Assembly (NCBI GenBank): GCA_034766995.1
Contig: CM068315.1
Location: 37,936,318-38,000,317, forward strand
Direction: 5' to 3'
DNA from: Acanthacorydalis orientalis
Taxonomy: Eukaryota > Arthropoda > Insecta > Megaloptera > Corydalidae
Length of the DNA: 64,000 nt
In this document: positions 13,691 through 31,865 of the stretch, piece after piece
Position numbering within the stretch: the first letter of the stretch is position 1
Layout: every line of letters starts with the position of its first letter
Translations under genes and position numbers: made by a program
The notes under the pieces: generated by a model
Databases searched by the model: none
What the model saw: the letters and a program-made list of their open reading frames with translations, nothing else
Told to the model about the DNA's origin: nothing

Positions 13691-13794
13691 AGAGATCTAA
13701 TTATCTTTTACAGCTCACTCTTAGGATAAAACAAACTAATCAAGGACCTAATTAAAGATACAAGCATAATCAAATAATTCTAAATATTTTTTGA

Positions 13795-13885
13795 GGGTCA
13801 GATTGTATTGAAAAATGATAATTTCAACTATAATTATGAACAACAAATAAAAATTAATCGATTTTTATATACCGAGAGGTCAATA
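13795..13885 (+). repeat. degenerate duplication, second unit
   Basis: GGTCAGATTGTATTG, AAAAATGATAATTTC, AATTATGAACAA and ACCGAGAGGT occur in the same order as in the unit at 13621, with an insertion before the last block. Confidence 0.45.
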
Positions 13886-15704
13886 CGAATGATGTTCAGT
13901 TTATCCGCTTGAAATGGAGTTTGATAAAAATACTTACTGCAACCTAATTTTCACAATTTTACTCGTCCGTTTTTTAAGCTAATAAAGAATTAGTTTGTTT
14001 CCAATTTTAATTAATTGATTATTGTTCCTACCGGTACTTATTTAATAAGACATCATACATATCATTTTTCAATGCACAATTTTATAATTAACAATACTTC
14101 CATTTTTAGAACAAAATTTGAATTAAATAATTCAAGAGTAATCTAACAGAATCAAACTGAAAAAGACAAGCATGCTCGTTAAGTCTACTTTTTCAATAAT
14201 TTTCAAAAATAAGATATAATAACATTAAAAAACAATTCTGTAAATATAGCACAATTAGTCAAATAGGTAAAAATAATATGATTAATAATAATTTACATTT
14301 TGTTTTTTCTTCGTATTGTAAGAGTTACTAATATTTTAAATATATAAATAAAATTTTTATGATTTTTGTCAAAAATATTCAATAAATTATTATTAATTAT
14401 TTTCGATTGTCGCTTATACACAATTCGGTGGCAACACCATCATCCTCAAAACGCTAAGTTACCAAAAAATCTGAGATTTAATTGTCAACTACATTTTCAG
14501 TATTTATTTAAAATATATGTATATATATATATATATACATATTGGATAAGTATGACTTTTAATTTTATTTTTATGTTTACCTATAAAATTTCAAACAATT
14601 TCATTGCGGTTTATATAATTTTTAATGATGCTAATTTCAAACACATACATTTTATACTTTTTAATACATTAATTTGAACATAAATAACACATTTACTATT
14701 TAAAATATAAATTGTGTAATGGATATAAAAAATAAAAGTATCGCTTAGGAAAAAATACATCAGATAGATAATTAAAGAAAAATTACATAATGAGATAATG
14801 AAATAACAAATAGAAAAAAAATTATATTAAAAGGACTAATTAATTTACCATGTCTGTAAGTTTGTAGATTGTTTACACCAAATTCATCAGGTGACTATAT
14901 ACATATGTTGTGTTAACAAATTTCAATATTTATTATCTCTTGCCACAATTTAATATTGCTCTATTTTTCGTATGTCTGATAATTTAGCAAAGTATTATTT
15001 TAATTGATTAATTAATTAATTATATTGCTATGTTGATATAAATGTTTACTTTTAAAATGGGAAGATTAGTACGTTACAGAGAAGATTAAATGCCATATGA
15101 TGAAAAAACTACGCTTCAGAATGATTAACAATCAAATTACATAACATTTTAATTAAAATGTACCTAAAATATATTGTTTTTCATTTAAATTCAATTATGA
15201 AAATAAAAAAGACACGAAGAACATTAAAGCGAAAATAACATGTTTGTTTAATTGTGTTTATTTTATTAATACACAATAATACTCTGGAAAATTTATAATA
15301 AAATATTATTTTTTTCAAAACATACGTTCATAAATATTCTTTGTATTTTGTTAATTTTAATATCCATGATGTAACTTATTTAAATAAATTATCCAAAAAC
15401 GAAATGATAAAATTAAAATGGTGTCAATATCGTTTTCAAATTATATAAATTATATTTTCTTTAGTGTAATCAGTTTTGAAGTTTCTATTGTTAATTTTTC
15501 TAATATAATAAAAAAATAATTCGTCTGTTCTGAATCCTCTTAAGCACTTTCGGTCTTATGACTAAATATTACATTCGATCTCATTTTTAGATAGTTATGC
15601 AAAATATCGAATTGAATCGATTGTATTCAAAAGTCACATTCAACCTTTTCAGCAATATGGCTGAATTCGCTATACGTATAGATAATCATAATGATCAATT
15701 AACA

Positions 15705-15785
15705 ATTGTTGAACATATTTGGTCAGAAAAAAATTGTAGTCTGTAGCGAAGTGAAAAAATTATTTGTGAAAATGTGCTTGGAATT
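15705..15785 (+). repeat. dispersed repeat copy C
   Basis: TTGTTGAACATATTTGGTC, GTAGTCTGTAGCGAAGTG, AAAAAATTATTTGTGAAAAT and GTGCTTGGAATTTG follow the order seen in copies A and B. Confidence 0.4.
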
Positions 15786-16245
15786 TGAATCTTTTCTCGT
15801 TTCCTTTGACATAACACCACAATGAAAACAAAACTTACTAAATAAATGTTTCATATTAAACGTAACTAAATATATTTTCTCGCAATAGTAAATGCAGACA
15901 TACCTATATAACGAAAATAATATATTTGTAGAAATAGGAGCAATAACTAAAAGAATATCGAAAACAATATATGTTTATAACTAAAGAATATCATTATAAC
16001 GTAGTTTTTATAAAAAATATCTTCTAAATATAATATTTTTTACCTTTGATACACCTATTGCTAAGTACATATTTCTTTTAAAAACAACATGAGGAAGATT
16101 GTCTTGCTCGAAACTTTTAAATAGGAAAGAGAATCCATAACAAATTTACTCCAAAAATGATTAAAATCATCATCATTTTTAATTAAAATCCTACAAAATT
16201 TATAATTTTATTTTATATAATTTATTATTTTTGTATACCAAATTA

Positions 16246-16247
<2 letters not shown>

Positions 16248-16308
<61 letters not shown>
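16248..16308. repeat. (TA)n array
   Basis: About 60 bases of alternating TA, followed by a short GT run. Confidence 0.95.
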
Positions 16309-16312
<4 letters not shown>

Positions 16313-16812
16313 GTGTGTGTACTCGATAAACAATTTCCAAATATTATTTATCAAGACTATTCCAAGAAATGGCTATGATATTTCAATTTAAAATTTTTAA
16401 CTATTATCGCACTATCAGAAATTTGACTATTTGTTTTGAAAATCATTTTATTGTCTATCTGTTCATATATACATGCACATATTCTACAAACATATAAGAT
16501 TCTTATTTACTACATTTATCAATTGACTTTTTTTAGAATAGTTGTTATTAAATATGGTAGGCCGTTAGCGAACTGATGAAACTTAATTGAGCAACAAACG
16601 TTTTTATTTAATCGATTTGATTATTAATATTCGATGATAAACTATGTTTCTTTCTAGTTTTATATTTCATTCTATATTATAATTAAGATGTTTTTTTCAG
16701 ATATTATACAATGTACGAGTAACTAAATATAATTCAAATAAATATCATAGTTCAACAATTGACCTTCGCAACTATCACTGAATATAAATACTTTGAAAAT
16801 ATAAAACACTTA

Positions 16813-16816
<4 letters not shown>

Positions 16817-16875
<59 letters not shown>
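16817..16875. repeat. (TA)n array
   Basis: Alternating TA with one GTATA interruption at the right end. Confidence 0.95.
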
Positions 16876-17122
16876 AATAAAACACGTATATTCCATGAAA
16901 TATAAATTTTATGACATGACTGGGTCAATATCAAGTTCAAAGAGTATAAATCATCTATATTAATCGTATGTTAAAATAAATATGTTAGTAACAATAATTA
17001 ACAATGGAAAATATTATTACAAACAAATTGTTTTTGCATATCATATTCTTATCACAAATGTTTTTCATATTTAATTCAATGTCAATTTCTACGATTACAA
17101 ATCGTTATTCAATATGTACACA

Positions 17123-17126
<4 letters not shown>

Positions 17127-17173
<47 letters not shown>
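17127..17173. repeat. (TA)n array
   Basis: About 46 bases of alternating TA in the spacer. Confidence 0.95.
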
Positions 17174-17175
<2 letters not shown>

Positions 17176-18355
17176 CTCCTTAGTCTTATCTCTGCCTTTT
17201 TTAAGATCTCTCGTTAAAGGTGTTAGTTTTCTACTGAACAATGTCTACAACGCAATCAACTAATGTATGAGTGCAAGTTTTCTAAACACTTCCGATAATT
17301 TCAGAAAATGAAATATGGAAAAGTATCGACATTTCAATGCTTTATAATATATGAACTAGTAAAAATAAAATGCAAGAATTTATATTTGATTGTAAACGAA
17401 ATCTTAGTTTGAAGGAAATGAAATTGCATGTTGAATTAAAAATACATAAAATAGACTTTTGAACTTTTATGTATTTTCCCCCCTGTTGTACAGATTTTTA
17501 TTATTCGGTTATTTTTTAAGTAAAAATAAAAGCATTTTTAATCCACACAATTGTACAAATGAAATATGTTGAACTAAATATATCTACTTTAAATATTATA
17601 ATATAAACGATGAAAATGTTCCACTTAAAAACAAAAAGGTTTAATTTACAAATTAATATTAATAATAATAATAATTTCTTTCGTCTGTGTTCTAACTTAT
17701 AATAAAATTTCCTACATATTTCCACAATTCGATAAAATGGTATTTACTTAACCTGTTTTTTTCTAATTTCAACTGAGTTCTCTTTCTTAAATTAATTAAA
17801 ATTCATCAGTGTAGTTCCAAACCACATGAACATCCAGTTCATATAATAATTTAATTTATATATTATGATTTGTTTGATTATTGATTAGGAATTCACAGAT
17901 TATAATTACTACTTTTAATTTTCAAATTTCGTTTGAATTTGTTCAAAAAACTTGCATTGAATTAGTTTTTTCTCCCTCAATGTCAGAGTTTTGACGTTCT
18001 TATTCAATTACTATAATCTCATTAGTTAGACAGGAAAAACAAAGTATATATGAGGTTGGTATTTAAATATCAGGAGATTTAATTTGCTTCTTTTCAGTTC
18101 CTGGATATGTAAACATATAATTATTTTCATTTCCTCATACGTCAATATATTAAATACCAAATATTATCAAGTGCTAATAACCTTAGTTGACGACGCTTAC
18201 GTAAGCTCCAAATATCCATCCATCCACCAAATATTAATTTCATAAAAATGTTTTTAATCTTTTGACGATTTTTATTTAAAATATTATATTATTTTTTTTA
18301 TTAAAAATTAACCACAGTGATACTTTAATAGCGATATCGATCTACGTTTTCTATC

Positions 18356-18537
<182 letters not shown>

Positions 18538-18699
18538 AGTATTTGTACACTGTTATTGGTTGCATTAAACGATTGTAATCGCATGAGACTATAAATACAT
18601 GAGCGAATATCAAATAATTGTAGTCGTGCCAGCTTTCTCGTTGTAGTTAGACGTTTCGGCTCTTTCCCGGTTTTCTCATAATTCAATAGTCTTATTACG

Positions 18700-19666
18700 A
18701 TGGCATTCGAAATCAGCGGAAAAAATGCAATAGTCACCGGCGCCGCCACCGGCATTGGATTGCAATATGTGAAAGAATTGTTCAAGAATGGTGCTGCGGT
18801 AAGTGGATGTATTCACTTATTATATATAAATAGTCGTTGAAAATAATACTTCAAACCAAATCTTTTCTTCTGACTAAAGTGTTAAATCTGATATTAGGAA
18901 AAGATGCATATTTAATATTAAACATTATTTTTACTTTTTTTCAAACAGTATCTATAAAATCGTTCCAGAAATATATGTTTAAATAAGTCAAAATTTACTT
19001 AAAGCTATAACAAATGAATTAACGCTCTGTAGACTACTAACTGTATGGTGTTAATTGATTTGTGAATAATAATTAGGCAAAATAGTAAACTTAAAAATAT
19101 ATAACAATGATTTTTTTTAAAATAACAACCTTTAAATTTACTATTATTTTTAATAATAATATAAATATCTGCTTGTTGTTTTAGAAAGTTGCTATTCTTG
19201 ACATGGATTCGAAAAACGGGGAAGAAGCAGCACGTCAACTCACTACCGGGATTGGCAAAGATCGTTGTATGTTTATGAAAGTAGATGTAACAAACTCAAC
19301 ACAACTTGAAAGTAAGTTATTTTTTTCTAATTTTAATTATAAAGATTTAGGTACATGTTCCTTCATTGGATTCATCAACTAATAGTTATTTATTAATATA
19401 TGATGAATTATCTTCTTCTGTTCTATAATCCCTTATTATGTTTAATATTTCACAGTTTTCAACAAATATATAAAATTAAGTAAAAAAATAAAGTGACTTA
19501 TTAAAAAATAACATTATTTTGAATCATATATAGATTTTATATTTTTCGGCACAATCTTCATTGATTTAGCCTGCCTATTTGATAGATTAAAGATAAAAAA
19601 TGAAAACAATGTTTCTTAAGATAATTTTTCAGAAAGTTTTTGACATTTCACTTACAGTCGTATGAT

Positions 19667-19699
<33 letters not shown>

Positions 19700-20387
19700 T
19701 TAAATACAGAAAATATAAGAATATTTTGGACAATTCAATATTTCATAATAGGAGTTTAGATAATTGCATAAAGAGGATAATGGCATAAAAGTTTTTTTGT
19801 CATTTACGCAGTTATAATTTAAAATTTAATTTAAATAAAATATGTTCTGTTATACATTTATAATACACAATCATATACAATCCATATTATTGTCTTGTAG
19901 ATGCATTTAAGACTATTGTAAATTCATGGAAAACTTTGGATATTGTCATCAACAATGCAGGAATTATGAATGACGGAAAATGGGAGTTACAGATTGCTCT
20001 TAACGTGGTACGTAAGTAAATATCTCTTAAATGTTTGATAGAAAAAGATAATGATTGAATAACATTCTCACTACTATATTATTAATATAAATAAAATTAC
20101 AAAACACATTTTTCTAGTTAATTAGCAATCAAAATTATATTCTAAAAAGATTTTAAAACCAACTCAAAAAAGATTATTATTCAAATCTATGATTAGTATT
20201 ATATTCATTTTTATAACATAAATAAACCAATTCTAATTATATACGAGTAAACACAAGAATTGTGTCAATGTATATTTTATATTAAATCGCTCTTCTTCAA
20301 CTAGAAATCGCATACATTGAACAGAACTACACATAGTGGGTTATTCCTACTATGTATTTATATTTGTTTAATGTATTATTGTATTCC

Positions 20388-20482
<95 letters not shown>

Positions 20483-21134
20483 ATACATATTTACAATTAC
20501 ATATTTTATCAGAATGCTGTAGTACGTGGTACACTTCTTGGATTCCGTTACATGGGACAGGATCAAGGTGGTAAAGGTGGAGTCATTGTTAACATCGCAT
20601 CTATTCTTGGTTTGCAAGCAATTGCAGGATGCCCTGTCTATGTTGGAACAAAACATGCTGTACTTGGAATGAGCCGTGCTTGGGGAGTAAGTACTTTTGT
20701 TTAATATTTCGCACACAACTATATTTATCCATTTTTCCAAATTATATTTACCCACGTTTCCATTATTTTACTTTTCAAGTAAAGAGTTTCATTTAATAAT
20801 CATAATATTTAAAACCATTTAAATTTTGATTTTTCTAAATGTGTATCTTTAAAAATTTACAAAGTGTTCTTATTAATGAATAGCTGTTGTTTATACGATA
20901 CAGCTGAAATATAATAAAATTTATAATAAATTTATAATATTTTCTATAATAACAATGATCTCCTTAAAAAAGATGCCATTCCACTATCAACGTACTGGTG
21001 TCAAAGTACTGACTATGTGTCCGGGAGTAACTGATACACCTCTCATTTCTGAAGCACATGGTCATCAGATAGACACTTTAATAGGAAAGGAATGTCAACG
21101 TGAACTCGACTCCATGCCGAAACAAAAGTAAGTG

Positions 21135-21181
<47 letters not shown>

Positions 21182-22743
21182 TGTGTGTGCATGTATGTAT
21201 GAAAGGTCAAGCAAAACGAAAAATAATAGAATAAGAATGTTCTCATTTTGTAGTATAAGATTTTATAAAGTATTAATGTTAAGTACTAAAGGTACTAGTC
21301 AGTTACTTAGCAATAGAATTTGTATACAGTTAACAATACCTTAATTCATACAATACTTCCGACAATTGTAAACAGTCTTGTTTAAAAATTCAATGAGTGC
21401 ATGCGAAGTCACAAATATGCAGATAATCTATCCGATACTGAAATGTTTCTTCTAATTAAAAAAAAGTTCCAACAAATTGCTGTTTTAGTAAAAAAAAAAT
21501 AATTAACAACAAAATGTTTTCGCTTAGTTAGTACATTTCTTTGTCAATTTACACATTACAATGTATTATAATAACCGGTAATATTGATAGCATGCATTTA
21601 AAAAGCTGTATAAAATACATTAGAAAATAGAAAAAAAATCTTAAATCATATTCCATTCTTTGAACAATATTTGGCAATCAACTTTAGCCGCTGTGAATTC
21701 TTGCTCAAATAGATGAAACTGATAATATTGTATTCAATTACGATTTTTCGAAGTATATTAAATATTACAGAAAAGTAACCTCTACGATTATAGGGCTTCG
21801 AATTATTTTTTATCATAAAATAGATGTAAAATATTAGCAAGGGTAATAAGTTTCATGTTTGAGGTATATTCTTTACCTTTTCAAAAATTGATAATTAAAT
21901 TATATTTCCAATTTAAAAAAAAATAAGTTTAAATATAATTGACTTTTTGTGAGCGTAAATATCTTTTTGGTATATTTTGAGTAGTTATTTTTTTCAACAA
22001 AACAAAGACAAAGCATTAAGTATTATACTGAAGACAGCAATAAGTTTTTTGTCACTCCGTACTAGTCTGTCCCTCCCATTTATTCGAATAAAATTGATAT
22101 ATTCTAAAATTATGTTTATTATTGTCCGTTTCCGTTATATTACTAGTAAAATACTTATCAATAAAATGTTTCAACTACAAGAAACTAAAATAACAGTCTA
22201 ATTTAATAGTTTTAGTAAATTGCATTAGTTAAGATAGTTTTGTATCGTCCACAGATCTAGATTACTAGTATTTCTAGAAGTATTTTTGATAGACTGTAAT
22301 GTACTATTGATAAACTGAACATGTCAAGAAAAAAATTCAACAATCACTAAATCACAAAATATATTTTTGAATAATAAATGTGCCGAATTATATTTGAAAA
22401 TATTCATAATTTGGATTAAATAAATAGTAATCTATGTTACCGTAATGTAATATCATTAATATAATGTTAATAATATAATAGTGCTTCAAGTCATACACTG
22501 AATCAGAAATATTTTTGACACAATTTCAACATTTTTTTTTAAAAAAATGACCTTAAACTTTTCATATATTTAATTGATCGATGCATTTCTAATTCCAGAC
22601 CTATCGATGTTGCACATGGTATGGTAACATTAATCAAAAGTGGCGAATCAGGTTCTGTTTGGGTATGCGAAGGCGGGGAGCCAATTTATGAAGTCGAAAT
22701 TCCAGACCGTCTTACACTGCGCAAGAAAATATTGAGTGTTTAA
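18700..22743 (+). CDS. classical short-chain dehydrogenase, 15-hydroxyprostaglandin dehydrogenase-like, complete
   Basis: Exons 18700-18798, 19185-19311, 19901-20007, 20513-20686, 20973-21127 and 22599-22743 join in frame to 268 residues. The Rossmann cofactor motif is TGAATGIG (13-20), followed by acidic D39 at the end of the second strand, which favours NAD(H). NNAG is at 93-96, the catalytic Ser is S141 in NIASILG, and the active-site pair is Y154 and K158 in [13 protein letters not shown] (185-192) is the usual post-catalytic PG loop. Insect proteins of this type are routinely named 15-hydroxyprostaglandin dehydrogenase [NAD(+)]-like; the actual substrate cannot be read from sequence and could be another secondary alcohol. 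No signal peptide or membrane segment is visible, so it is probably cytosolic. At exon 3 I chose the donor GTACGTAAG at 20008, because the GTAAG four bases on breaks the frame. Introns 2, 3 and 5 carry (TA)n arrays. Confidence 0.92.
19669..19692. repeat. short (TA)n array in SDR intron 2
   Basis: About 24 bases of TA in the intron 19312-19900. Confidence 0.9.
20389..20490. repeat. (TA)n array close to the acceptor of SDR intron 3
   Basis: TA tract broken by TACATA steps. It ends only about 22 bp before the splice acceptor at 20512, in the space where branch point and pyrimidine tract normally sit. Confidence 0.95.
21136..21179. repeat. (TA)n array next to the donor of SDR intron 5
   Basis: The array starts about eight bases after the donor GT at 21128-21129, followed by a short GT/GTAT run. 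Confidence 0.95.
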
Positions 22744-22921
22744 TTTGTTTTTGTTTGTAATTAACACCGCTACGTATATGTGAAACAAAAAAAGAAAAAA
22801 AACTGTATATGGCATTTACCAAATTAATTATATGTTTAAAATCGTTACCAATTTCAAGAAAATCCAATTTTTTATTTGATAATTAAATATTTATTTTCGT
22901 TTTTAATACTTCTGGTTTTTA

Positions 22922-22927
22922 AATAAA
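22922..22927 (+). terminator. candidate polyadenylation signal of the SDR gene
   Basis: AATAAA about 180 bp after the stop codon. A variant ATTAAA occurs about 40 bp earlier. Confidence 0.45.
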
Positions 22928-23994
22928 TTGTTTTGCTAACTGTGAATCATTTCTCCTTTTCCTTCTCAACAAAAATAACTTTGCAGATTATATGGATGTG
23001 TACATTTTTGTACGAAATTTATTTATACGGAAAACCTTGAAAACTAGAATTGTGGAATAGATTTTAAATTAAAATTTGAATTGAACACAGCATTAAAAAG
23101 TATTCTACCAATTATTCTAGTTTCTTTGTGTGTGTGTGTATATATATATACATAAAATTTCGGTGTATTTTTTTACCACAGTAACAAAAACACATAATTG
23201 TGAGAAAAAATTATAAACGTCTATTTACTATTTTTCACAATATATCGTTATTTAGTTAATTAAATATTAATAGTGCTCAAAACTGTATATAAAACAATTT
23301 TGTTTTTATTTACTTACAAATATTTTTTCCACATTTTTGCATTCATTAGATTATTACTATTATTTTTAAATTTATTTTATTCCGTTGCGCTACTTTACTA
23401 TAATGCAGATAAATCAAGATTAATTCTACATTTAAATTGTAAGGATTGAGAAATAATTGAGGCGATGTTTGAAAGAAATACTCTGTTAGATATGTAATTT
23501 ATTTACATGTATATATTATTAACAATTAGACCGTTTGAATTATTAAACAGATATAACTGTTACATTCTAGTTAGCGCATTTTTATGTGTACACAATTTAG
23601 AGATTAAGCTAAGAATAATCAACAAATATATTACGTTTATTATTAGTATTGTCACTTTGATATTTACATAATCCCTAAAACTACAAAAAAGAAATGATTA
23701 CACACACATACATACATAACCTGTAACAAAATCATAAAATTCTGTCTTAATGAGCGTACTTTTTAAAATTTTATCTTTTTGTTAAAGTTTACTAAAAGTT
23801 TACTAAATAAAGAATCTTTGCAGTAAATGATAAAATACTATTATTAAAAGCAACATATTAATTGTAATATATTAACAACTACTAGTATTTCAAAAATAAA
23901 ACTATTTTTAACACATTTCCAATTCTAGAAAATAATTAGCATTTAAAAAATTCAAAATATTAAGTATCTATAAATTGAGGATATTTTTTAAATA

Positions 23995-24070
23995 CCAGGG
24001 GGCTCTGCCCCCTACTCGCTATGGTCGCAGGCCCCCGTGTGAGGGCTACGCCCCACCCTCGCTCTCCCCT
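23995..24070. other. G+C-rich island with stem-loops
   Basis: A block of about 75 bases is mostly G and C amid very A+T-rich flanks, with abrupt edges. It contains the perfect inverted repeat AGGGGGC-TCT-GCCCCCT at 23997-24013, a second GCCCCC at 24031-24036 that could pair with the same GGGGGC, and a weaker GAGGG/CCCTC pair at 24041-24060. No open frame or known RNA was recognised. Confidence 0.7.
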
Positions 24071-25196
24071 AACAAATAACATAAATTAACAAATTATACG
24101 CACAAATAATCTGCATAAAATGTAGATCTTAAATTTTGAATCAAAAATTTTATAAAAATTAACAATGGAATACAATGTTAAAATGTATAACAATTTTTTT
24201 ACTCCATACTTTAGTGAATACGATATTTTAAATAAATGTCATCAATTTTACATTGAAATCATATACACCTCTTTTGTTGTACTCAGTGAGAGAGCTACAT
24301 ACATGTGAATGATATGAATCAATCAGAACATGAGACAATGCAATACCCATCAACCAATAATTGATCGGGAATAGAAATGGTTAATGTGCTACTTGTACAG
24401 TGGAGCAGGGAGAGTGTCATTGTGAAGAGTTAGTCTATTCAAAAAATAAAAAAAAAAAAATTATGTAAAATTCTATGATGGAATTATTTTTTATATAAAG
24501 AAAAATATATTATTTTTTTATACAAATGACATAGGAGGCTGTTTAAATTTTACAAATCAATATAACTTTCATTTAATGATAAATTATAAATGAAATATTT
24601 ATTCCATATCACTGATTAAAGTATAAAAAATAATATTAAACTTACTTGGATATTATATTATTCCTTTTTATTTAAGAAATATTATTTTTAGATATTTCAC
24701 CTATATTTTTCTAATTTACTTCATATTTTCAATATTTTTTATTGAATTTGAAGTTCATAAACCGCAATTATTTTTCTACCAACCTAATACATATGTCTTT
24801 TATGTCTAAATTATAACTATTATAAAACATACATTAATTTTATTAATATTTATTCCCATCTCTGAATAAAAAAGGAAATGAAAAGATCAACAATAAAAAT
24901 ATTTTATTTTTTATTTAAAGTGCTACTATTTTCTAAAATTATAGTGTATGTGTATAAAAATACTGTATATGAAATTAATAACAAATTATTATGCAATTAA
25001 AATACTATTGAAAACAATATATAAAATGAGTTTATTAATGTTTTAAAAAATGTAAGTCAATAATCAATAAAACAATTCAATGGACTATTAATCAATATAT
25101 CAATTATTGATGAAATAATCTTTTTATTTAAAATATAATTTCTTTAAAGGAACTTGAATGAGTAACATATACACAAGTATGTGTACATTCAAATGT

Positions 25197-25247
25197 GTGT
25201 ATATATATGCATACATATATATACAATATATATGTATATACATATAT

Positions 25248-25278
<31 letters not shown>

Positions 25279-25289
25279 CATATATATAC

Positions 25290-25348
<59 letters not shown>

Positions 25349-25353
25349 TATAC

Positions 25354-25396
<43 letters not shown>

Positions 25397-25431
25397 CATA
25401 TATATATATATACATATATATATATATTAGA
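25197..25431. repeat. long (TA)n array with regular TACATA interruptions
   Basis: About 235 bases in which TA runs are broken by CATATATATA steps at fairly regular spacing, giving a higher-order pattern. The open frames across it on both strands are artefacts of the repeat. Confidence 0.95.
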
Positions 25432-25732
25432 CATTTGTGATGTGTGTTCTTTTATAATAATGAGTATTGCTATACATTTGTATATATATATAATTTGCTA
25501 TTTACATTTGTAAACATAATCAATTGTAAACTAATTATAGCTTGATGTATAATTAATAATTTATAGCTTGATGTTGTGTGAAACAGATTTTAGGATGTAT
25601 GAAAATCATTTGTTTTATTGCTGATTTTACTGTACATTATTTATAATGATAATTATTTAAAACAATTCTAGGAATAGGATTTTGTGAACTTACTCTGCAA
25701 TGAGCTGCTTTAGTGAATACTTTATACTTTAC

Positions 25733-25803
<71 letters not shown>
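25733..25803. repeat. (TA)n array in the aminotransferase 3' flank
   Basis: About 65 bases of TA followed by CACACA. It begins within about 40 bases of the stop codon on the transcript's downstream side, so it is likely in the 3' UTR or just past it. Confidence 0.95.
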
Positions 25804-25807
<4 letters not shown>

Positions 25808-25839
25808 TAAACAAGAAATATTATGTCTTTGTCCTTTAT

Positions 25840-31865
<6,026 letters not shown>

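Larger units (their letters stand above)
22928..25732. other. convergent intergenic spacer
   Basis: This lies between the 3' ends of the SDR gene (+) and the aminotransferase gene (-). No coding frame was found. It holds a G+C-rich island at 23995-24070, a stretch of ordinary complexity at 24270-24430 that I cannot assign, and a long (TA)n array. Confidence 0.5.

Noticed and set aside
14366..14677. 103-codon + strand frame
   Set aside because: It contains translated TA repeat and A+T-biased residues, with no family resemblance or splice support.
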